DNA of 64,000 nt, taken from NCBI RefSeq assembly GCF_000814675.1, contig NZ_JWIG01000001.1:570471-634470 (forward strand). Direction: 5' to 3'. Shown here piece after piece: positions 48,338 to 58,208 of this stretch (its first letter is position 1; each line of letters begins with the position of its first letter). Origin of the DNA: Pseudoalteromonas distincta (lineage in GTDB: Bacteria > Pseudomonadota > Gammaproteobacteria > Enterobacterales > Alteromonadaceae). A program made the translations under genes and the position numbers. The notes under the pieces were generated by a model. That model was not told the origin of the DNA. It saw only the letters and a list, made by a program, of their open reading frames with translations, and did no database searches.

Positions 48338-48889
48338 ATGGCAACGGATACCAAACATAAAAATGACATACCTAAAAAAACGCTAAAACAAAAAAGCGTA
48401 TCCATATTAAAAAGTCTACTGGTATATGGCTCTATATTTTTCGTCATTTATACCGCCGTCAATTGGTGGCGGCAACCTGTCATGCCAGCAAATCCTCAAT
48501 TACAATTAATCGACTATAAAGGGCAAAACATTAATTTAGCAGCAATGAGCCAAGATAAACCCACGCTTGTGTATTTTTGGGGAACTTGGTGTCCTATTTG
48601 TAGTATTACCTCCCCTGCCATAAACGAACTCGCAAACGAGAATAAATACCCTGTTGTGAGCATCGCGATAAAATCAGGCTCTGATCAAGAGCTGCATGAT
48701 TATTTAAATGAGCAAGGCTACAGCTTCAGTACTGTTAACGATCAACACGGGGAGATATTTTCCGATTGGCAGGGACAAGTCACGCCATCTTATATAATCT
48801 TAAAAGATAATAAAATGACGCAAGGACTCACCGGCATTCAGCCGTTATGGTCACTTAAATTGCGTTTGTGGTTATCATCAATGCTTTAA
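48338..48889 (+). CDS. Thioredoxin-like protein disulfide oxidoreductase (TlpA/ScsD-like)
   Basis: Membrane-anchored periplasmic thioredoxin-fold protein. 183 aa: short basic cytoplasmic N-terminus, one membrane helix (~28-45), thioredoxin domain (~55-180) with active site WCPIC (FWGTWCPICS near residue 85) and a cis-Pro region in VTPSYIIL. It resembles suppressor-of-copper-sensitivity ScsD proteins, but no scs partners are adjacent, so substrate is unknown. Confidence 0.82.
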   Translation: MATDTKHKNDIPKKTLKQKSVSILKSLLVYGSIFFVIYTAVNWWRQPVMPANPQLQLIDYKGQNINLAAMSQDKPTLVYFWGTWCPICSITSPAINELANENKYPVVSIAIKSGSDQELHDYLNEQGYSFSTVNDQHGEIFSDWQGQVTPSYIILKDNKMTQGLTGIQPLWSLKLRLWLSSML

Positions 48890-49055
48890 AAAAAGCTAAA
48901 CTTAGCACAGGATATCTAAAAAGAGGGGCTCTAAAACCTCACCCTTTATCACCTACAATAATATAGGTAATAAAGAGCAAAGCTTACTTAATTTACGTAT
49001 AAAAAGCTAAAAAACGCGTACCGCAATTACCCTTATCTATTAGCAAATAAAATTA

Positions 49056-51233
49056 CTAACGTGTGCTTTGACGATTACCGCCTACTTTTGGTTTAGTGTT
49101 TGCCTTTTTAAATTGGCTAAAACCAGTATGTCGCGTTAGTGCAGGACGTCCGCCTTTACTACCACCTTTACCTGCTTTTTCATCGCGCCCTTCTTCTGGC
49201 ACTAAACAGTTAGGCCCTTTACCAATTAAATTAGCTTTACCCATTTTACGTAGAGCTTCACGTATCATTGGCCAACCAGCTGCATCGTGGTAGCGTAAAA
49301 TAGCTTTATGTAATCTACGTTGGCGTGCGCCTTTAGGTACTGGAACAACTTCTGAGTTGTTTTTTATATTACGCAAAGAGTTCATCTCTGTATGGTAAAT
49401 AGTCGTCGCATTAGCCATAGGTGATGGGTAAAAATTTTGTACCTGATCAAGCTTAAAGTCGTTTGATTTAAGCCATAAAGCCATGTTTACCATGTCTTCA
49501 TCTTTTGTACCTGGGTGAGCAGATATAAAGTAAGGAATTAAATACTGCTTTTTACCAGCTTCTTTAGAGTACTTATCAAATAGTTCTTTAAATTGATCGT
49601 ACGCTCCCATACCTGGTTTCATCATTTTTGATAATGGACCATCCTCTGTATGCTCTGGCGCTATTTTTAAGTAACCGCCTACATGGTGCGTTACTAATTC
49701 TTTAACGTAACGCGGGTCGCGTACAGCTAAATCGTAACGTACACCTGAAGCAATCAATACCTTTTTAATACCCTTAACTTCACGTGCTTTTTTATACAAA
49801 TCTATTGTTGGCGTATGATCTGTATCCATGTGTTTACAAATATCTGGATACACACATGATAAGCGTCTACAGGTACTCTCGGCCTTTTTACTCGTACAGC
49901 GCAGCTTATACATATTCGCCGTTGGGCCACCTAAATCAGAAATAACACCAGTAAAGCCGGGAACTTTATCTCTAATTTGTTCAATTTCTTCAATAATAGA
50001 TTCTTGCGAACGACTTTGAATAATGCGCCCTTCATGCTCTGTAATTGAGCAAAACGAACAACCACCAAAACAGCCACGCATAATATTAACTGACGTTTTA
50101 ATCATATCGTAAGCAGGTATTTTAGCATCACCATAACTTGGGTGAGGAATACGCTGATACGGCAAACCAAATACAGCATCCATCTCATGTGTTTCTAATG
50201 GATATGCTGGCGGGTTTACCCAAATAGAACGATCGCCATGTCGTTGGTAAAGCGCTCTTGCACAACCAGGGTTTGTTTCTTGATGTAAAATTCGCGAGGC
50301 ATGGGCGTATAAAGGTTTGTTAACACTTACTTGCTCATAAGCAGGTAACTTAACATAGGTTTTTTCCCACGGCTTAGGACGTGCAGGCTGAACCATGATT
50401 GGTTTTGCCGCTTCTGCTTTTAAATCAATACCTGCTTGTTTAAATTCAGATTTACTACAGCCAACATCATCCGCGCCATATGGGTTTGGGATAGGGTCGA
50501 TTTTACCAATTTTATCAATAGCGGTAGAATCACTGCCACGCCAACCAGGTAGAGGCTCTTTTCGAATAACAGCCGTGCCGCGAATATCCTGAATCGTATC
50601 CATCGTTTCACCCGCCGCAATACGGTGTGCAACTTCAACTAGCGGGCGCTCTGCGTTACCGTAAATTAAAATATCGGCTTTTGCATCAAACAAAATACTA
50701 CGACGTACTTTTTCCTGCCAATAGTCGTAATGAGCAATACGGCGAAGGCTGGCTTCAATACCGCCAATAACAATTGGGATACCTTTGTATGCTTCACGGC
50801 ATTTTTGCGAGTAAATCATCACGGCGCGATCTGGGCGCTTACCGCCAACGTTATTAGGCGTGTAAGCATCATCGTGGCGCATGCGTTTTTCCGCTGTATA
50901 GCGGTTGATCATCGAATCCATGTTGCCGGCTGTTACACCAAAAAATAAATTCGGTCTGCCGAGCTCCATAAATGCATCTTTAGAGTCCCATGCAGGTTGG
51001 GCAATAATACCCACTCTAAAGCCTTGCGCTTCAAGTACACGGCCGATTACCGCCATACCAAAACTAGGATGGTCAACATACGCATCGCCACTAATTATTA
51101 TTATGTCGCAACTATCCCAGCCAAGTGCATCCATTTCTTCACGTGTAGTTGGTAAAAATGGCGCGGTGCCATAACATTCAGCCCAGTATTTAGGGTATGA
51201 AAATAAGGCGCGCTTAGCTTTGAGTGTGCTCAT
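49056..51233 (-). CDS. ygiQ: YgiQ family radical SAM protein
   Basis: Large radical-SAM enzyme (UPF0313) of unknown substrate. 725 aa; the [4Fe-4S]-binding CX3CX2C is in [12 protein letters not shown] near residue 380, with an N-terminal B12-binding-like region and the C-terminal YgiQ-specific domain ending in a basic Gly/Lys tail. Length matches E. coli YgiQ. It stands alone between convergent and co-directional unrelated genes. Confidence 0.95.
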   Translation of the reverse strand: MSTLKAKRALFSYPKYWAECYGTAPFLPTTREEMDALGWDSCDIIIISGDAYVDHPSFGMAVIGRVLEAQGFRVGIIAQPAWDSKDAFMELGRPNLFFGVTAGNMDSMINRYTAEKRMRHDDAYTPNNVGGKRPDRAVMIYSQKCREAYKGIPIVIGGIEASLRRIAHYDYWQEKVRRSILFDAKADILIYGNAERPLVEVAHRIAAGETMDTIQDIRGTAVIRKEPLPGWRGSDSTAIDKIGKIDPIPNPYGADDVGCSKSEFKQAGIDLKAEAAKPIMVQPARPKPWEKTYVKLPAYEQVSVNKPLYAHASRILHQETNPGCARALYQRHGDRSIWVNPPAYPLETHEMDAVFGLPYQRIPHPSYGDAKIPAYDMIKTSVNIMRGCFGGCSFCSITEHEGRIIQSRSQESIIEEIEQIRDKVPGFTGVISDLGGPTANMYKLRCTSKKAESTCRRLSCVYPDICKHMDTDHTPTIDLYKKAREVKGIKKVLIASGVRYDLAVRDPRYVKELVTHHVGGYLKIAPEHTEDGPLSKMMKPGMGAYDQFKELFDKYSKEAGKKQYLIPYFISAHPGTKDEDMVNMALWLKSNDFKLDQVQNFYPSPMANATTIYHTEMNSLRNIKNNSEVVPVPKGARQRRLHKAILRYHDAAGWPMIREALRKMGKANLIGKGPNCLVPEEGRDEKAGKGGSKGGRPALTRHTGFSQFKKANTKPKVGGNRQSTR

Positions 51234-51364
51234 AATTGTGGCCGTAGAATAACAAAAGGCGCGAATTATACCCTACTAAATTCTTTATATATACAAAGTA
51301 GTCAAAGCATATCGCGCTTTAAATTCTAAATCGTTCATTAGCTTAAATAATAAGTTAATCTTTT

Positions 51365-53554
51365 TTAGCGTTTATTTATAAATTCTATCAATTCATGCTC
51401 AGGCATGGGTTTAGCATACATAAAACCTTGTACCTCATCACAGCCTAAGTTTTTTAAGAACTGGGCTTGTTCTTGTGTTTCAACGCCTTCAGCAATCGTT
51501 TTTAAACCCAACTTAGCACCAAGAGAAATAACTAAGGCAGCAATAGCGCCAGTGTCATCATTTGGCAGATCTTTAATAAATGCACGATCTATTTTCAATC
51601 TATCCAAGGGTAAACTTTGTATATAACTAAGCGATGAAAAGCCAGTCCCAAAGTCATCAATAGCAACTTCCATCCCTAGCTCTTGAAGCTCTCTAAGTGT
51701 ATTAATAACAGTTTCGAGTTCATCCATTACTACGCTTTCAGTGACTTCTAATTCTATGTTTTTTGGCTTAACACCATATTTTAATAATGTATTTTTAACG
51801 TTTTGAGCATAACCTTTTACTTTAAACTGCGGAACAGACACATTAACCGCAATACAAATTTCGGTACCCATATTTTCTAGGCGCTTTTGTTGTTGGCAAG
51901 CTTGCTCTAAAACCCACTGCCCTATATCAACAATCAAACCCGCATCTTCTGCAAGTGGAACAAATACCGCTGGCGATATATATGATCCGTTACCGGTGGG
52001 CCACCTAAGTAATGCCTCACACCCAATTAAAGACAAGTCATCTAATGAAAGTTGAGGTTGATACCATACCTCTAACTTGTTTCGAGCAAAATCATGACGT
52101 AATTGTCTAATAATTCCTATGCGCCAAGCCATTTTATCTTGCATGTCTACACTGTAATAAATTCCCTCTTTGTGTTTTGTTTTTTTAGCTTGATTAAGTG
52201 CAATATAAGCAACTTTAAGTGTATCAATCCCGCTACTTTGAAAGTCTTGCTGTTGGCATAAACCCAATCTAAAATCGATAGGCAATGTATGCTCTTCTGC
52301 GCAAAATGGAACACCTAACTGCTCATTCAATTTTTTTAAGTCGAGTTCGCCTTGACGAATAATAAAACCAAAAACATCAGCACCAATACGAGATAGTAAT
52401 TTAGCTGTTGGGTAGTTTTCTTTTAACCTTTGCACAATGCCAATTAATACTTTATTGCCGACCTCTTGCCCTAAGCCGTTATTAATATCTGCAAAATTAA
52501 CTATATCAAGTAGTACAAATACATAATCATTCACGTGCGGCTTTTGATAACGCTCTACCCGTTCAATAAAATTGGTACGATTTGAAATACCTGTAAGCAC
52601 ATCTTTATAAGCTGCATCTCTTAACTTTACAAACAGCCTTATATTATCGAGGGCCACACTCACATTTGTTAAGAAGATTTCAGCAAACTGCAATTGTGCT
52701 TGCAAAGGAACATGGTCACATTCTATATATAAAGCCGCTTTTCTATGCTTACTTTTTAATACAAATGTTGCACTTGAGTCTGTATGTTGATGCTTTGATA
52801 AATCAAAACACGACTCGACTTGTTTAAATACTTTGCTATCAACATTAATTAATTTTTCACCAAAGTAATTTTCGTAATGCCCACAACCACCTAAGACTTG
52901 AATAAAGTCATCGCCATCTAATTTGCTGCACACAAGCCCTCGAGGTGAACACTTTAAAATAATACTCATGTGCTTGATGATTTCTTTGCATAGTTGCTTA
53001 ATATCAGTAAGCCCTAAAATAGACTTTGATGCAGAAACAATCGTGTTCATTGCATTACTTTGATATTCAAGCTGGCATACCTGCTCGTAAGAGCGAATAG
53101 CGGTTATGAGCGATGTTACTAATTTAGAGCGAGTGAGTTCTGTTTTAGTTTTATAATCATTTATGTCGTACTCACGTATTACTTTTTCCTCTGGTGTATT
53201 ACCAGCTTGCCCTGTTCTTAAAATAATTCTTACATGTTGATTATTTAATTCGTCACGCACCCTTTTTACAACCTGCAAGCCAGCATCGTCAGTTTCCATA
53301 ACAACATCTAAAAAAATAACTGAAATATTGTTATTTTTAGCTAAAATCTCTATTGCTTCAGCTCCCGAATAGGCATCATGAAATCGCAAGCCTGCCCCCC
53401 AAAACTCAACCCCAGACAAAGCCAACTTTGTTACAGAGTGGATCTCAGGTTCGTCATCAACAATTAAAATATCCCAAAACTTAGTCGGCTCAATTACTGC
53501 ATCATCTTCATAGTCTTGTTCAAAAAATAAAAAATCGTTTTGATCTGACGACAT
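51365..53554 (-). CDS. Response regulator with DUF3369, degenerate GGDEF and EAL domain
   Basis: Probable phosphorylation-controlled c-di-GMP phosphodiesterase. 729 aa: receiver domain (~28-155) with phosphoacceptor D83 in IFLDVVM, DUF3369 (~165-305), GGDEF-like domain (~315-470) and EAL (~480-728). The cyclase signature is GADVF (391-395) instead of GGDEF, so cyclase activity is unlikely. EAL residues are kept: EAL 513-515, AVNVSV, EVTES, DDFGTG 633-638, LKIDRAF, AEGVET. No histidine kinase is adjacent; the cognate kinase must lie elsewhere. Confidence 0.92.
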   Translation of the reverse strand: MSSDQNDFLFFEQDYEDDAVIEPTKFWDILIVDDEPEIHSVTKLALSGVEFWGAGLRFHDAYSGAEAIEILAKNNNISVIFLDVVMETDDAGLQVVKRVRDELNNQHVRIILRTGQAGNTPEEKVIREYDINDYKTKTELTRSKLVTSLITAIRSYEQVCQLEYQSNAMNTIVSASKSILGLTDIKQLCKEIIKHMSIILKCSPRGLVCSKLDGDDFIQVLGGCGHYENYFGEKLINVDSKVFKQVESCFDLSKHQHTDSSATFVLKSKHRKAALYIECDHVPLQAQLQFAEIFLTNVSVALDNIRLFVKLRDAAYKDVLTGISNRTNFIERVERYQKPHVNDYVFVLLDIVNFADINNGLGQEVGNKVLIGIVQRLKENYPTAKLLSRIGADVFGFIIRQGELDLKKLNEQLGVPFCAEEHTLPIDFRLGLCQQQDFQSSGIDTLKVAYIALNQAKKTKHKEGIYYSVDMQDKMAWRIGIIRQLRHDFARNKLEVWYQPQLSLDDLSLIGCEALLRWPTGNGSYISPAVFVPLAEDAGLIVDIGQWVLEQACQQQKRLENMGTEICIAVNVSVPQFKVKGYAQNVKNTLLKYGVKPKNIELEVTESVVMDELETVINTLRELQELGMEVAIDDFGTGFSSLSYIQSLPLDRLKIDRAFIKDLPNDDTGAIAALVISLGAKLGLKTIAEGVETQEQAQFLKNLGCDEVQGFMYAKPMPEHELIEFINKR

Positions 53555-53665
53555 TCGCTCTCCTAGGTAGCAATTTATAAATTATTTTTGGTTTATAATC
53601 TAATTCATACTATAGTCGATTAATAAAAAGTTGTTGTATTTCAACTCAAAAAACTAATAAAAGGT

Positions 53666-54247
53666 GTGCTTATTAAACCATTAAAAATATTAATCAAAGG
53701 CGTACTGTTATTGTTATTGGTATTAGTGCTGGTAGGGCTGATACTTCCCCAAAGTTATAATGTAAATAAAACAATAGAAATCAATGCAAATATTGACGCA
53801 GTAAAACCGCTTATTACTGACTTTAATCAATGGCAAAAATGGTCTCCATGGGAAAAAGTAGACCCCAGTATACGTTTTACCTTGGGCGAACCAAGCTCTG
53901 GCCTGGGTGCTCATCAGTCTTGGAAGGGCAAATGGGGGTATGGTGAAATGATCATAACTTCGGTGAGTCAAAATAAGGTCAGCTTTAATATACTTTTAAA
54001 TGCTGAGCATATTATTAGGGGGACTTTTAATTTTAGTGAGCAAAACGGTATCGTCACTTTAATATGTAAGATTAACGGACAAACAACCGCCCCTTTAATA
54101 TCGGGTTACACCGCAATTTTGAGCGAATATGTGCTCCGTAATACAGTTTCAATGGGGTTAAATAACCTTAAAACTGTTGCTCAGCTTAGTCATTCACAAA
54201 GGACAATGCACAGCCATGCCAGTCAAGACAGCACAAGCGAGAATTAA
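53666..54247 (+). CDS. SRPBCC family protein (polyketide cyclase/START-like fold)
   Basis: 193 aa with an N-terminal membrane helix (~7-29) followed by a START/Bet v1-like domain (~32-175; NIDAVKPLITDFNQWQKWSPWEK) that would bind a hydrophobic ligand outside the cytoplasm. Ligand unknown. The start is uncertain: GTG 53666 is in frame but AAGG lies directly against it. Overlaps the next gene by 32 bases. Confidence 0.75.
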   Translation: MLIKPLKILIKGVLLLLLVLVLVGLILPQSYNVNKTIEINANIDAVKPLITDFNQWQKWSPWEKVDPSIRFTLGEPSSGLGAHQSWKGKWGYGEMIITSVSQNKVSFNILLNAEHIIRGTFNFSEQNGIVTLICKINGQTTAPLISGYTAILSEYVLRNTVSMGLNNLKTVAQLSHSQRTMHSHASQDSTSEN

Positions 54248-55103
54248 CCTTGCTAACATTATCGAATCCTTACTTGGTTACCCTATAACAAAAATAGGCA
54301 GTAACGGAATACTGCCTACCCCCGAACAAAATTACGATATTAAAGGCCAAGTTAAGCCGCTTTATCATATCAACAGTGAAAACTCTGTTTTAGCTCGTGC
54401 CCAAAAGCGCCAAGATTTACTACTAATAAAACAACAACAAAATATAGAGTCAATTTTAGCAATGGCTATGGGGTTTTGCCCCGATGTAGCAAGTACTAAA
54501 CAACCTGATGCTGACTGGGTAGAGCATTTTATCGCACTGTGCGAAGATACTTCAAATGCGTCAATGCAAACTTTATGGGCCAAAATTTTAACGGGAGAAA
54601 CACTCAACCCTGGTACGTTTTCAATTAAAAGCCTGCAAACGTTAAAGCATATGACACAGCGAGAAGCTGACTCTTTGCAAAAATGTGTGTCGCTCTCAGG
54701 CTATAACGAAAAAGACGACAGCCACTTTATTTTACTCGGCTTTTACAAAAAACCGTCATTGTTTGATTTGCTACGAAAAGGCAATAAAGTATCTTTAAAT
54801 TTAGGTAAAACAGGTATTAGTTTTCCTGATATTTTAACACTTATGGATCTTAATTTACTGTATAGAAAAGAAATTGAATCTGCAGTGCTTAAAGCGGGAC
54901 AAGAACTTACCCTTTCATTTTTATCGCAAAAAGTAACGTTAAAAGCAAAAAGTAGTGATTTGGTATTGAGCTATTATAAATTCACGCAAACAGGTGATGA
55001 GTTATCTAAACTCATTAATTTTCCTGTAAATAAAATTTATAAGCAGTTAATTAATAATGCGCTGGAGGGAGAGTTTGATTTAGCGTGGCACGCAATAAAA
55101 TAA
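54216..55103 (+). CDS. TIGR03899 family protein (DUF2806-like)
   Basis: 295 aa from ATG 54216 (MPVKTAQARINL). Conserved hypothetical found mainly in Vibrionales/Alteromonadales; I recognise the family from the pattern DADWVEHFIALCEDTSN...MQTLWAKILTGE followed by a tail region (LSKLINFPVN). Mostly alpha-helical by composition with no signal peptide or membrane segment. Function unknown. It overlaps the SRPBCC gene, so the two are probably co-translated. Confidence 0.75.
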   Translation: MPVKTAQARINLANIIESLLGYPITKIGSNGILPTPEQNYDIKGQVKPLYHINSENSVLARAQKRQDLLLIKQQQNIESILAMAMGFCPDVASTKQPDADWVEHFIALCEDTSNASMQTLWAKILTGETLNPGTFSIKSLQTLKHMTQREADSLQKCVSLSGYNEKDDSHFILLGFYKKPSLFDLLRKGNKVSLNLGKTGISFPDILTLMDLNLLYRKEIESAVLKAGQELTLSFLSQKVTLKAKSSDLVLSYYKFTQTGDELSKLINFPVNKIYKQLINNALEGEFDLAWHAIK

Positions 55104-55120
55104 TATGCCACGCTTTGTTT
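55083..55120 (+). terminator. Possible terminator at the end of the TIGR03899 gene
   Basis: GCGTGGCA and TGCCACGC form an eight-base stem with a 15-base loop, followed by TTTGTTT. The left arm lies inside the last codons. An overlapping AT-rich inverted repeat (TTTAATTAG/CTAATTAAA) could serve the convergent gene. Confidence 0.5.
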
Positions 55121-55136
55121 AATTAGAAAATACTAA

Positions 55137-55907
55137 TTAAAAGTGAACCTGAATACCCGCAAATGGGCCAGATGCATCAATATCAGTAGTAATATCATCT
55201 ACATCATCAAGTTCTAATACCATAGAGCGGTAACCTGCTTTAACAGCAACATCTACTGCTAGGTTATCAATAAGTTCCCACGCTACGCCTACTTGGTAAT
55301 CTTGTACTTTGCTATCGTCAATAGCCAAAAAGCTACCTTCAAAAAATACACTTAAACCAGTAAATGGTAAGCCTGCTTCGGCACGACCGTATGCAAGAGG
55401 AACAAAACCAGAGAAGTCTTTTGTTTCGGTAAAGTTAGTACCACCATTTTGAGTAGTACCATTTACAACAATATCACCATCAAACTGCTTAGCATTTAAA
55501 CCTAAGTCAATTGAGATTAAGTCATTATCAAAAATCTCATAATAAAAAATGTAATCGATGTGTGTTAAATCACTTACCGTATTTACCGTAGAGCCTACAA
55601 CATAATCAGAGCCATTAAAGCTAAATGTATCTGTAAGTAGCGCAGAACCATTTAACTCAAGCTCGGTATACTTTAATTTAATATTTGGAACTAATGGTAC
55701 AGGGTGCTCAAGTGCCGCGTAGTAACTTACAAAAGTCTCATCTTCAAAATTAAAATCTTGAGATGCATTATTTTTATAAGAAAATTGACCATCGTTATCT
55801 GACTTCCACCCATCAACACCTACGTATAAACCTAGTAGAGTGTCAGCTTGCGCTGCTGGTGCTAAACATGCCATTGAAAGGGCTGCTGCTAAACAATACT
55901 TTTTCAT
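55137..55907 (-). CDS. TIGR04219 family outer membrane beta-barrel protein
   Basis: 256 aa: signal peptide (~1-21, cleavage AQA-DT), then alternating-hydrophobic beta strands and a C-terminal strand ending in Phe (IQVHF), the outer-membrane insertion signal. LLGLYVGVDGWKSD and PLVPNIKLKYTEL match the TIGR04219 family as I recall it. Ligand unknown. It lies 3 bases after the DUF2333 gene on the same strand. Confidence 0.82.
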   Translation of the reverse strand: MKKYCLAAALSMACLAPAAQADTLLGLYVGVDGWKSDNDGQFSYKNNASQDFNFEDETFVSYYAALEHPVPLVPNIKLKYTELELNGSALLTDTFSFNGSDYVVGSTVNTVSDLTHIDYIFYYEIFDNDLISIDLGLNAKQFDGDIVVNGTTQNGGTNFTETKDFSGFVPLAYGRAEAGLPFTGLSVFFEGSFLAIDDSKVQDYQVGVAWELIDNLAVDVAVKAGYRSMVLELDDVDDITTDIDASGPFAGIQVHF

Positions 55908-55910
55908 TTT

Positions 55911-56897
55911 TTATCCTTGAGCTAGTAGTTCGCTGAGTTCGATTAAAGCCGCATTGGCTCTAGAAATATAATTTGCCATAACTAAAGAATGGTTTGCCAC
56001 ATAGCCAAAACCATTGCCGTTTAAAATAAGTGGGCTCCATACTGTTTCTTGAGTCGCCTCTAGTTCACGTATGATTTGTTGTAAGCTTACACGTGCATTT
56101 TTCTTTTCAAGTACGTCATTAAAGTCATACTCTATCGCTTGTAAAAAATGCAGTAATGCCCAAGTTGCACCGCGCGACTCGTAAAACACATCGTCAATTT
56201 CTAACCATGGTGTTCTTACTTGCTGCTGCAGTGGCGCAAGAGTTGCTTGTTTATTAGATGAATTACCCGCTAAATCGGTGTTCACTTTTTCTTGGCCTAC
56301 GCTCGCACTTAAACGTTGGCTTAAGCTACCTAAACGTTTTTCAGCTTCTTTAAGCCAACTACGTAAGTTATCTGCTCGTGCGTAAAATTGGCTATCGCGC
56401 TCATGCTCATTAGCAATTTGTCCACGATATACCATTAAGTAGTCAATACCTTTTTGGTACTCACCTTCGGCACTTGGCCATGCCCATGCCTCAGAGCTTA
56501 TATTAAACTGCGGCTGCGCCTTTTTAAGGGCTTCATGTTCCGTTGATTGTGATTGAGAACGGCTAAAATCTTTTCGCATAGAAAGCGATAAATCACGTAC
56601 CATTTCTAGTGCGCCATATTCCCACGCTGGCATATCATCCATAATAATACTTGGTGGTATTACATCATTTGATAAGTAGCCACCCGGTTTATCTAGTAAG
56701 GTATTGGCTACCGTAATTAATGTAGAAGTAGTTACATAACCCGTTACTATTTTTTCATTACGAAGCTGCGCTTGCTCTTTCGCGTTTGCAACAACGTCAA
56801 AACGTGAAGGTTCTGTGCTCCAATAAACAGCAATTGCGTAAAAAATGATAAGCAGTAAAACAATTATTCCTGCTATTTTTCCTTTATGTTGCGACAT
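55911..56897 (-). CDS. DUF2333 family protein
   Basis: 328 aa with one N-terminal membrane helix (~9-27) and a helical periplasmic part; PGGYLSNDVIPPSIIMDDMPAWEYGAL and ALLHFLQAIEYDF are characteristic of DUF2333 proteins. Function unknown. Between the PCu(A)C gene and the outer-membrane protein gene, all leftward and closely spaced. Confidence 0.85.
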   Translation of the reverse strand: MSQHKGKIAGIIVLLLIIFYAIAVYWSTEPSRFDVVANAKEQAQLRNEKIVTGYVTTSTLITVANTLLDKPGGYLSNDVIPPSIIMDDMPAWEYGALEMVRDLSLSMRKDFSRSQSQSTEHEALKKAQPQFNISSEAWAWPSAEGEYQKGIDYLMVYRGQIANEHERDSQFYARADNLRSWLKEAEKRLGSLSQRLSASVGQEKVNTDLAGNSSNKQATLAPLQQQVRTPWLEIDDVFYESRGATWALLHFLQAIEYDFNDVLEKKNARVSLQQIIRELEATQETVWSPLILNGNGFGYVANHSLVMANYISRANAALIELSELLAQG

Positions 56898-56905
56898 GTG
56901 TACTC

Positions 56906-57418
56906 CTAATGATGAGCGTGTTGAGTAGATGATTTTGACTGCTTAGCTTGCGCTTCAAGCGACACGACTTGAGCATTAGTAAATAAGCGATTACCGTCAC
57001 TAAAATATAGTGTGAGTTTACGTTCTTGTCCTACTTTTAATGGCTCTTGTGGTTCAAATGCCATTAAATGATAACCGCCAGGCTGAAAGCTGACACTTTC
57101 GTGCGCCTTAATTTCAACCGATTCAACTTGTTGCATTTTCATCATGCCGTCTACATGTGAATGCTCGTGTATTTCAACACGCCCTAAGCCATCAATAGTT
57201 GCCTTAGTTAAAGTTGCTGCGGCTCCACTGTGATTAATAAGGGTTAAATAACCTACAGTTGAAGTACTGCCAGGTAAAAACTCTCTAACTTGCGCGTTAG
57301 TTACTTCGAGCACAGCCACATCAGAACCATGATCGTGCCCTGAGTGCGCCGCCAACGATGACGAAAAAAAACTAAATATTAATGCAGAAGCCATCGAAAA
57401 ACATAGTTTCGTCATCAT
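56906..57418 (-). CDS. Periplasmic copper chaperone PCu(A)C
   Basis: 170 aa: signal peptide (~1-23) and PCu(A)C domain. The copper-binding pattern is visible as H(S)HVDGMMKM ... GGYHLMAF (HxnM...HxM). A His-rich start of the mature protein (AHSGHDHGSD) and a His-rich C-terminus (QHAHH) may add metal sites. Family members supply Cu(I) to cytochrome oxidase CuA or CuB sites; no oxidase gene is in this window. Confidence 0.88.
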   Translation of the reverse strand: MMTKLCFSMASALIFSFFSSSLAAHSGHDHGSDVAVLEVTNAQVREFLPGSTSTVGYLTLINHSGAAATLTKATIDGLGRVEIHEHSHVDGMMKMQQVESVEIKAHESVSFQPGGYHLMAFEPQEPLKVGQERKLTLYFSDGNRLFTNAQVVSLEAQAKQSKSSTQHAHH

Positions 57419-57494
57419 TCTTATCCTTATGAAAACTTTAAATTACAGGCTAAATTTAACATAGTTAACCTATAATAGTCAGTCAAATTAAGGA

Positions 57495-57821
57495 TTAAGA
57501 GGCTACTTTTTTGTTATCGGCAACAAGCCAACACAACACTGCAACAAATAGTAACGGCCATGCAATCATTATAGATCCGAATAAAAGCGCTAAAACAGTC
57601 CCTGCTAATGCCACTACACCCGCACCAACTAATCCCATAGTAATTAAAGCCACTACCGCAACTACAGCAATAATTGCGGCCAAAGCACCTACAAGCTCGA
57701 GCCCAGCCCAACTAATATCAGCAATCCATAACGGCAACTGCCAAGAATCAATCTGCACAAACGTTATTAAATCAGTAAACAGTAATAAATAGATAATTAC
57801 ACATACTGCCAAAGCTTTCAT
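57495..57821 (-). CDS. Small polytopic membrane protein downstream of pspAC
   Basis: 108 aa, almost entirely hydrophobic: about three or four membrane segments with Ala/Val/Gly-rich helices, ending in a basic tail (DNKKVAS). I do not recognise a family. Separated from pspC by a 159-base repeat element; it could be a PspG-like or envelope-stress partner, but that is only position. GGAGAG lies upstream of its ATG. Confidence 0.55.
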   Translation of the reverse strand: MKALAVCVIIYLLLFTDLITFVQIDSWQLPLWIADISWAGLELVGALAAIIAVVAVVALITMGLVGAGVVALAGTVLALLFGSIMIAWPLLFVAVLCWLVADNKKVAS

Positions 57822-57834
57822 AGTAACTCTCCTT

Positions 57835-57993
57835 ATACCAACCGGCTTATATATGAGGCCTATTTAACGATAAGAAAATTGCGCTATAACTAGGCAAAAA
57901 TTTTTATACTTAGCTGTTCTAAATTAAAATTTTTAACAACGTTATGGGTGATTTAATTCGTTAAATTGTTCAAATATTTATGCCTATTGGTAT
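57835..57993. repeat. Interspersed repeat bounded by inverted ATACCAA ends (MITE-like)
   Basis: Starts ATACCAACCGGC and ends GCCTATTGGTAT, so the ends are imperfect inverted repeats. 159 bases, AT-rich, with no reading frame. The last base is the first base of the pspC stop codon on the minus strand. From memory, similar sequences with ATACCAA ends are scattered in Pseudoalteromonas genomes; ATACCAA also occurs in intergenic DNA at about 19735, 28402 and 33970. Confidence 0.6.
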
Positions 57994-57995
57994 TA

Positions 57996-58199
57996 ATACT
58001 CTTTATTTTCAAGGCAGCAATGCGCTATAAAATAGCCAAGTGCAACTGCAAACGGAAAACTCAAAAATAATAAAATAGTAACTAGGCGGGTTGCCCAAAC
58101 CGGAAAGTCCAATCTATGGGCTAAACCACTACAAACACCCGATATTTTTTTATTCAGAGTATCTTTATACCAACCTTGTTGACGATTAAAGCTGTTCAT
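57996..58199 (-). CDS. pspC: PspC domain envelope stress protein
   Basis: 68-aa inner-membrane protein with the PspC domain: KISGVCSGLAHRLDFPVWATRLV, then a membrane segment (~41-62). In enterobacteria PspB/PspC relay membrane stress by sequestering PspA from the activator PspF. pspB is absent here. It follows pspA by 9 bases. The stop codon (57993-57995) overlaps the right end of the repeat element by one base. Confidence 0.88.
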
Positions 58200-58208
58200 A
58201 GCAATCTC

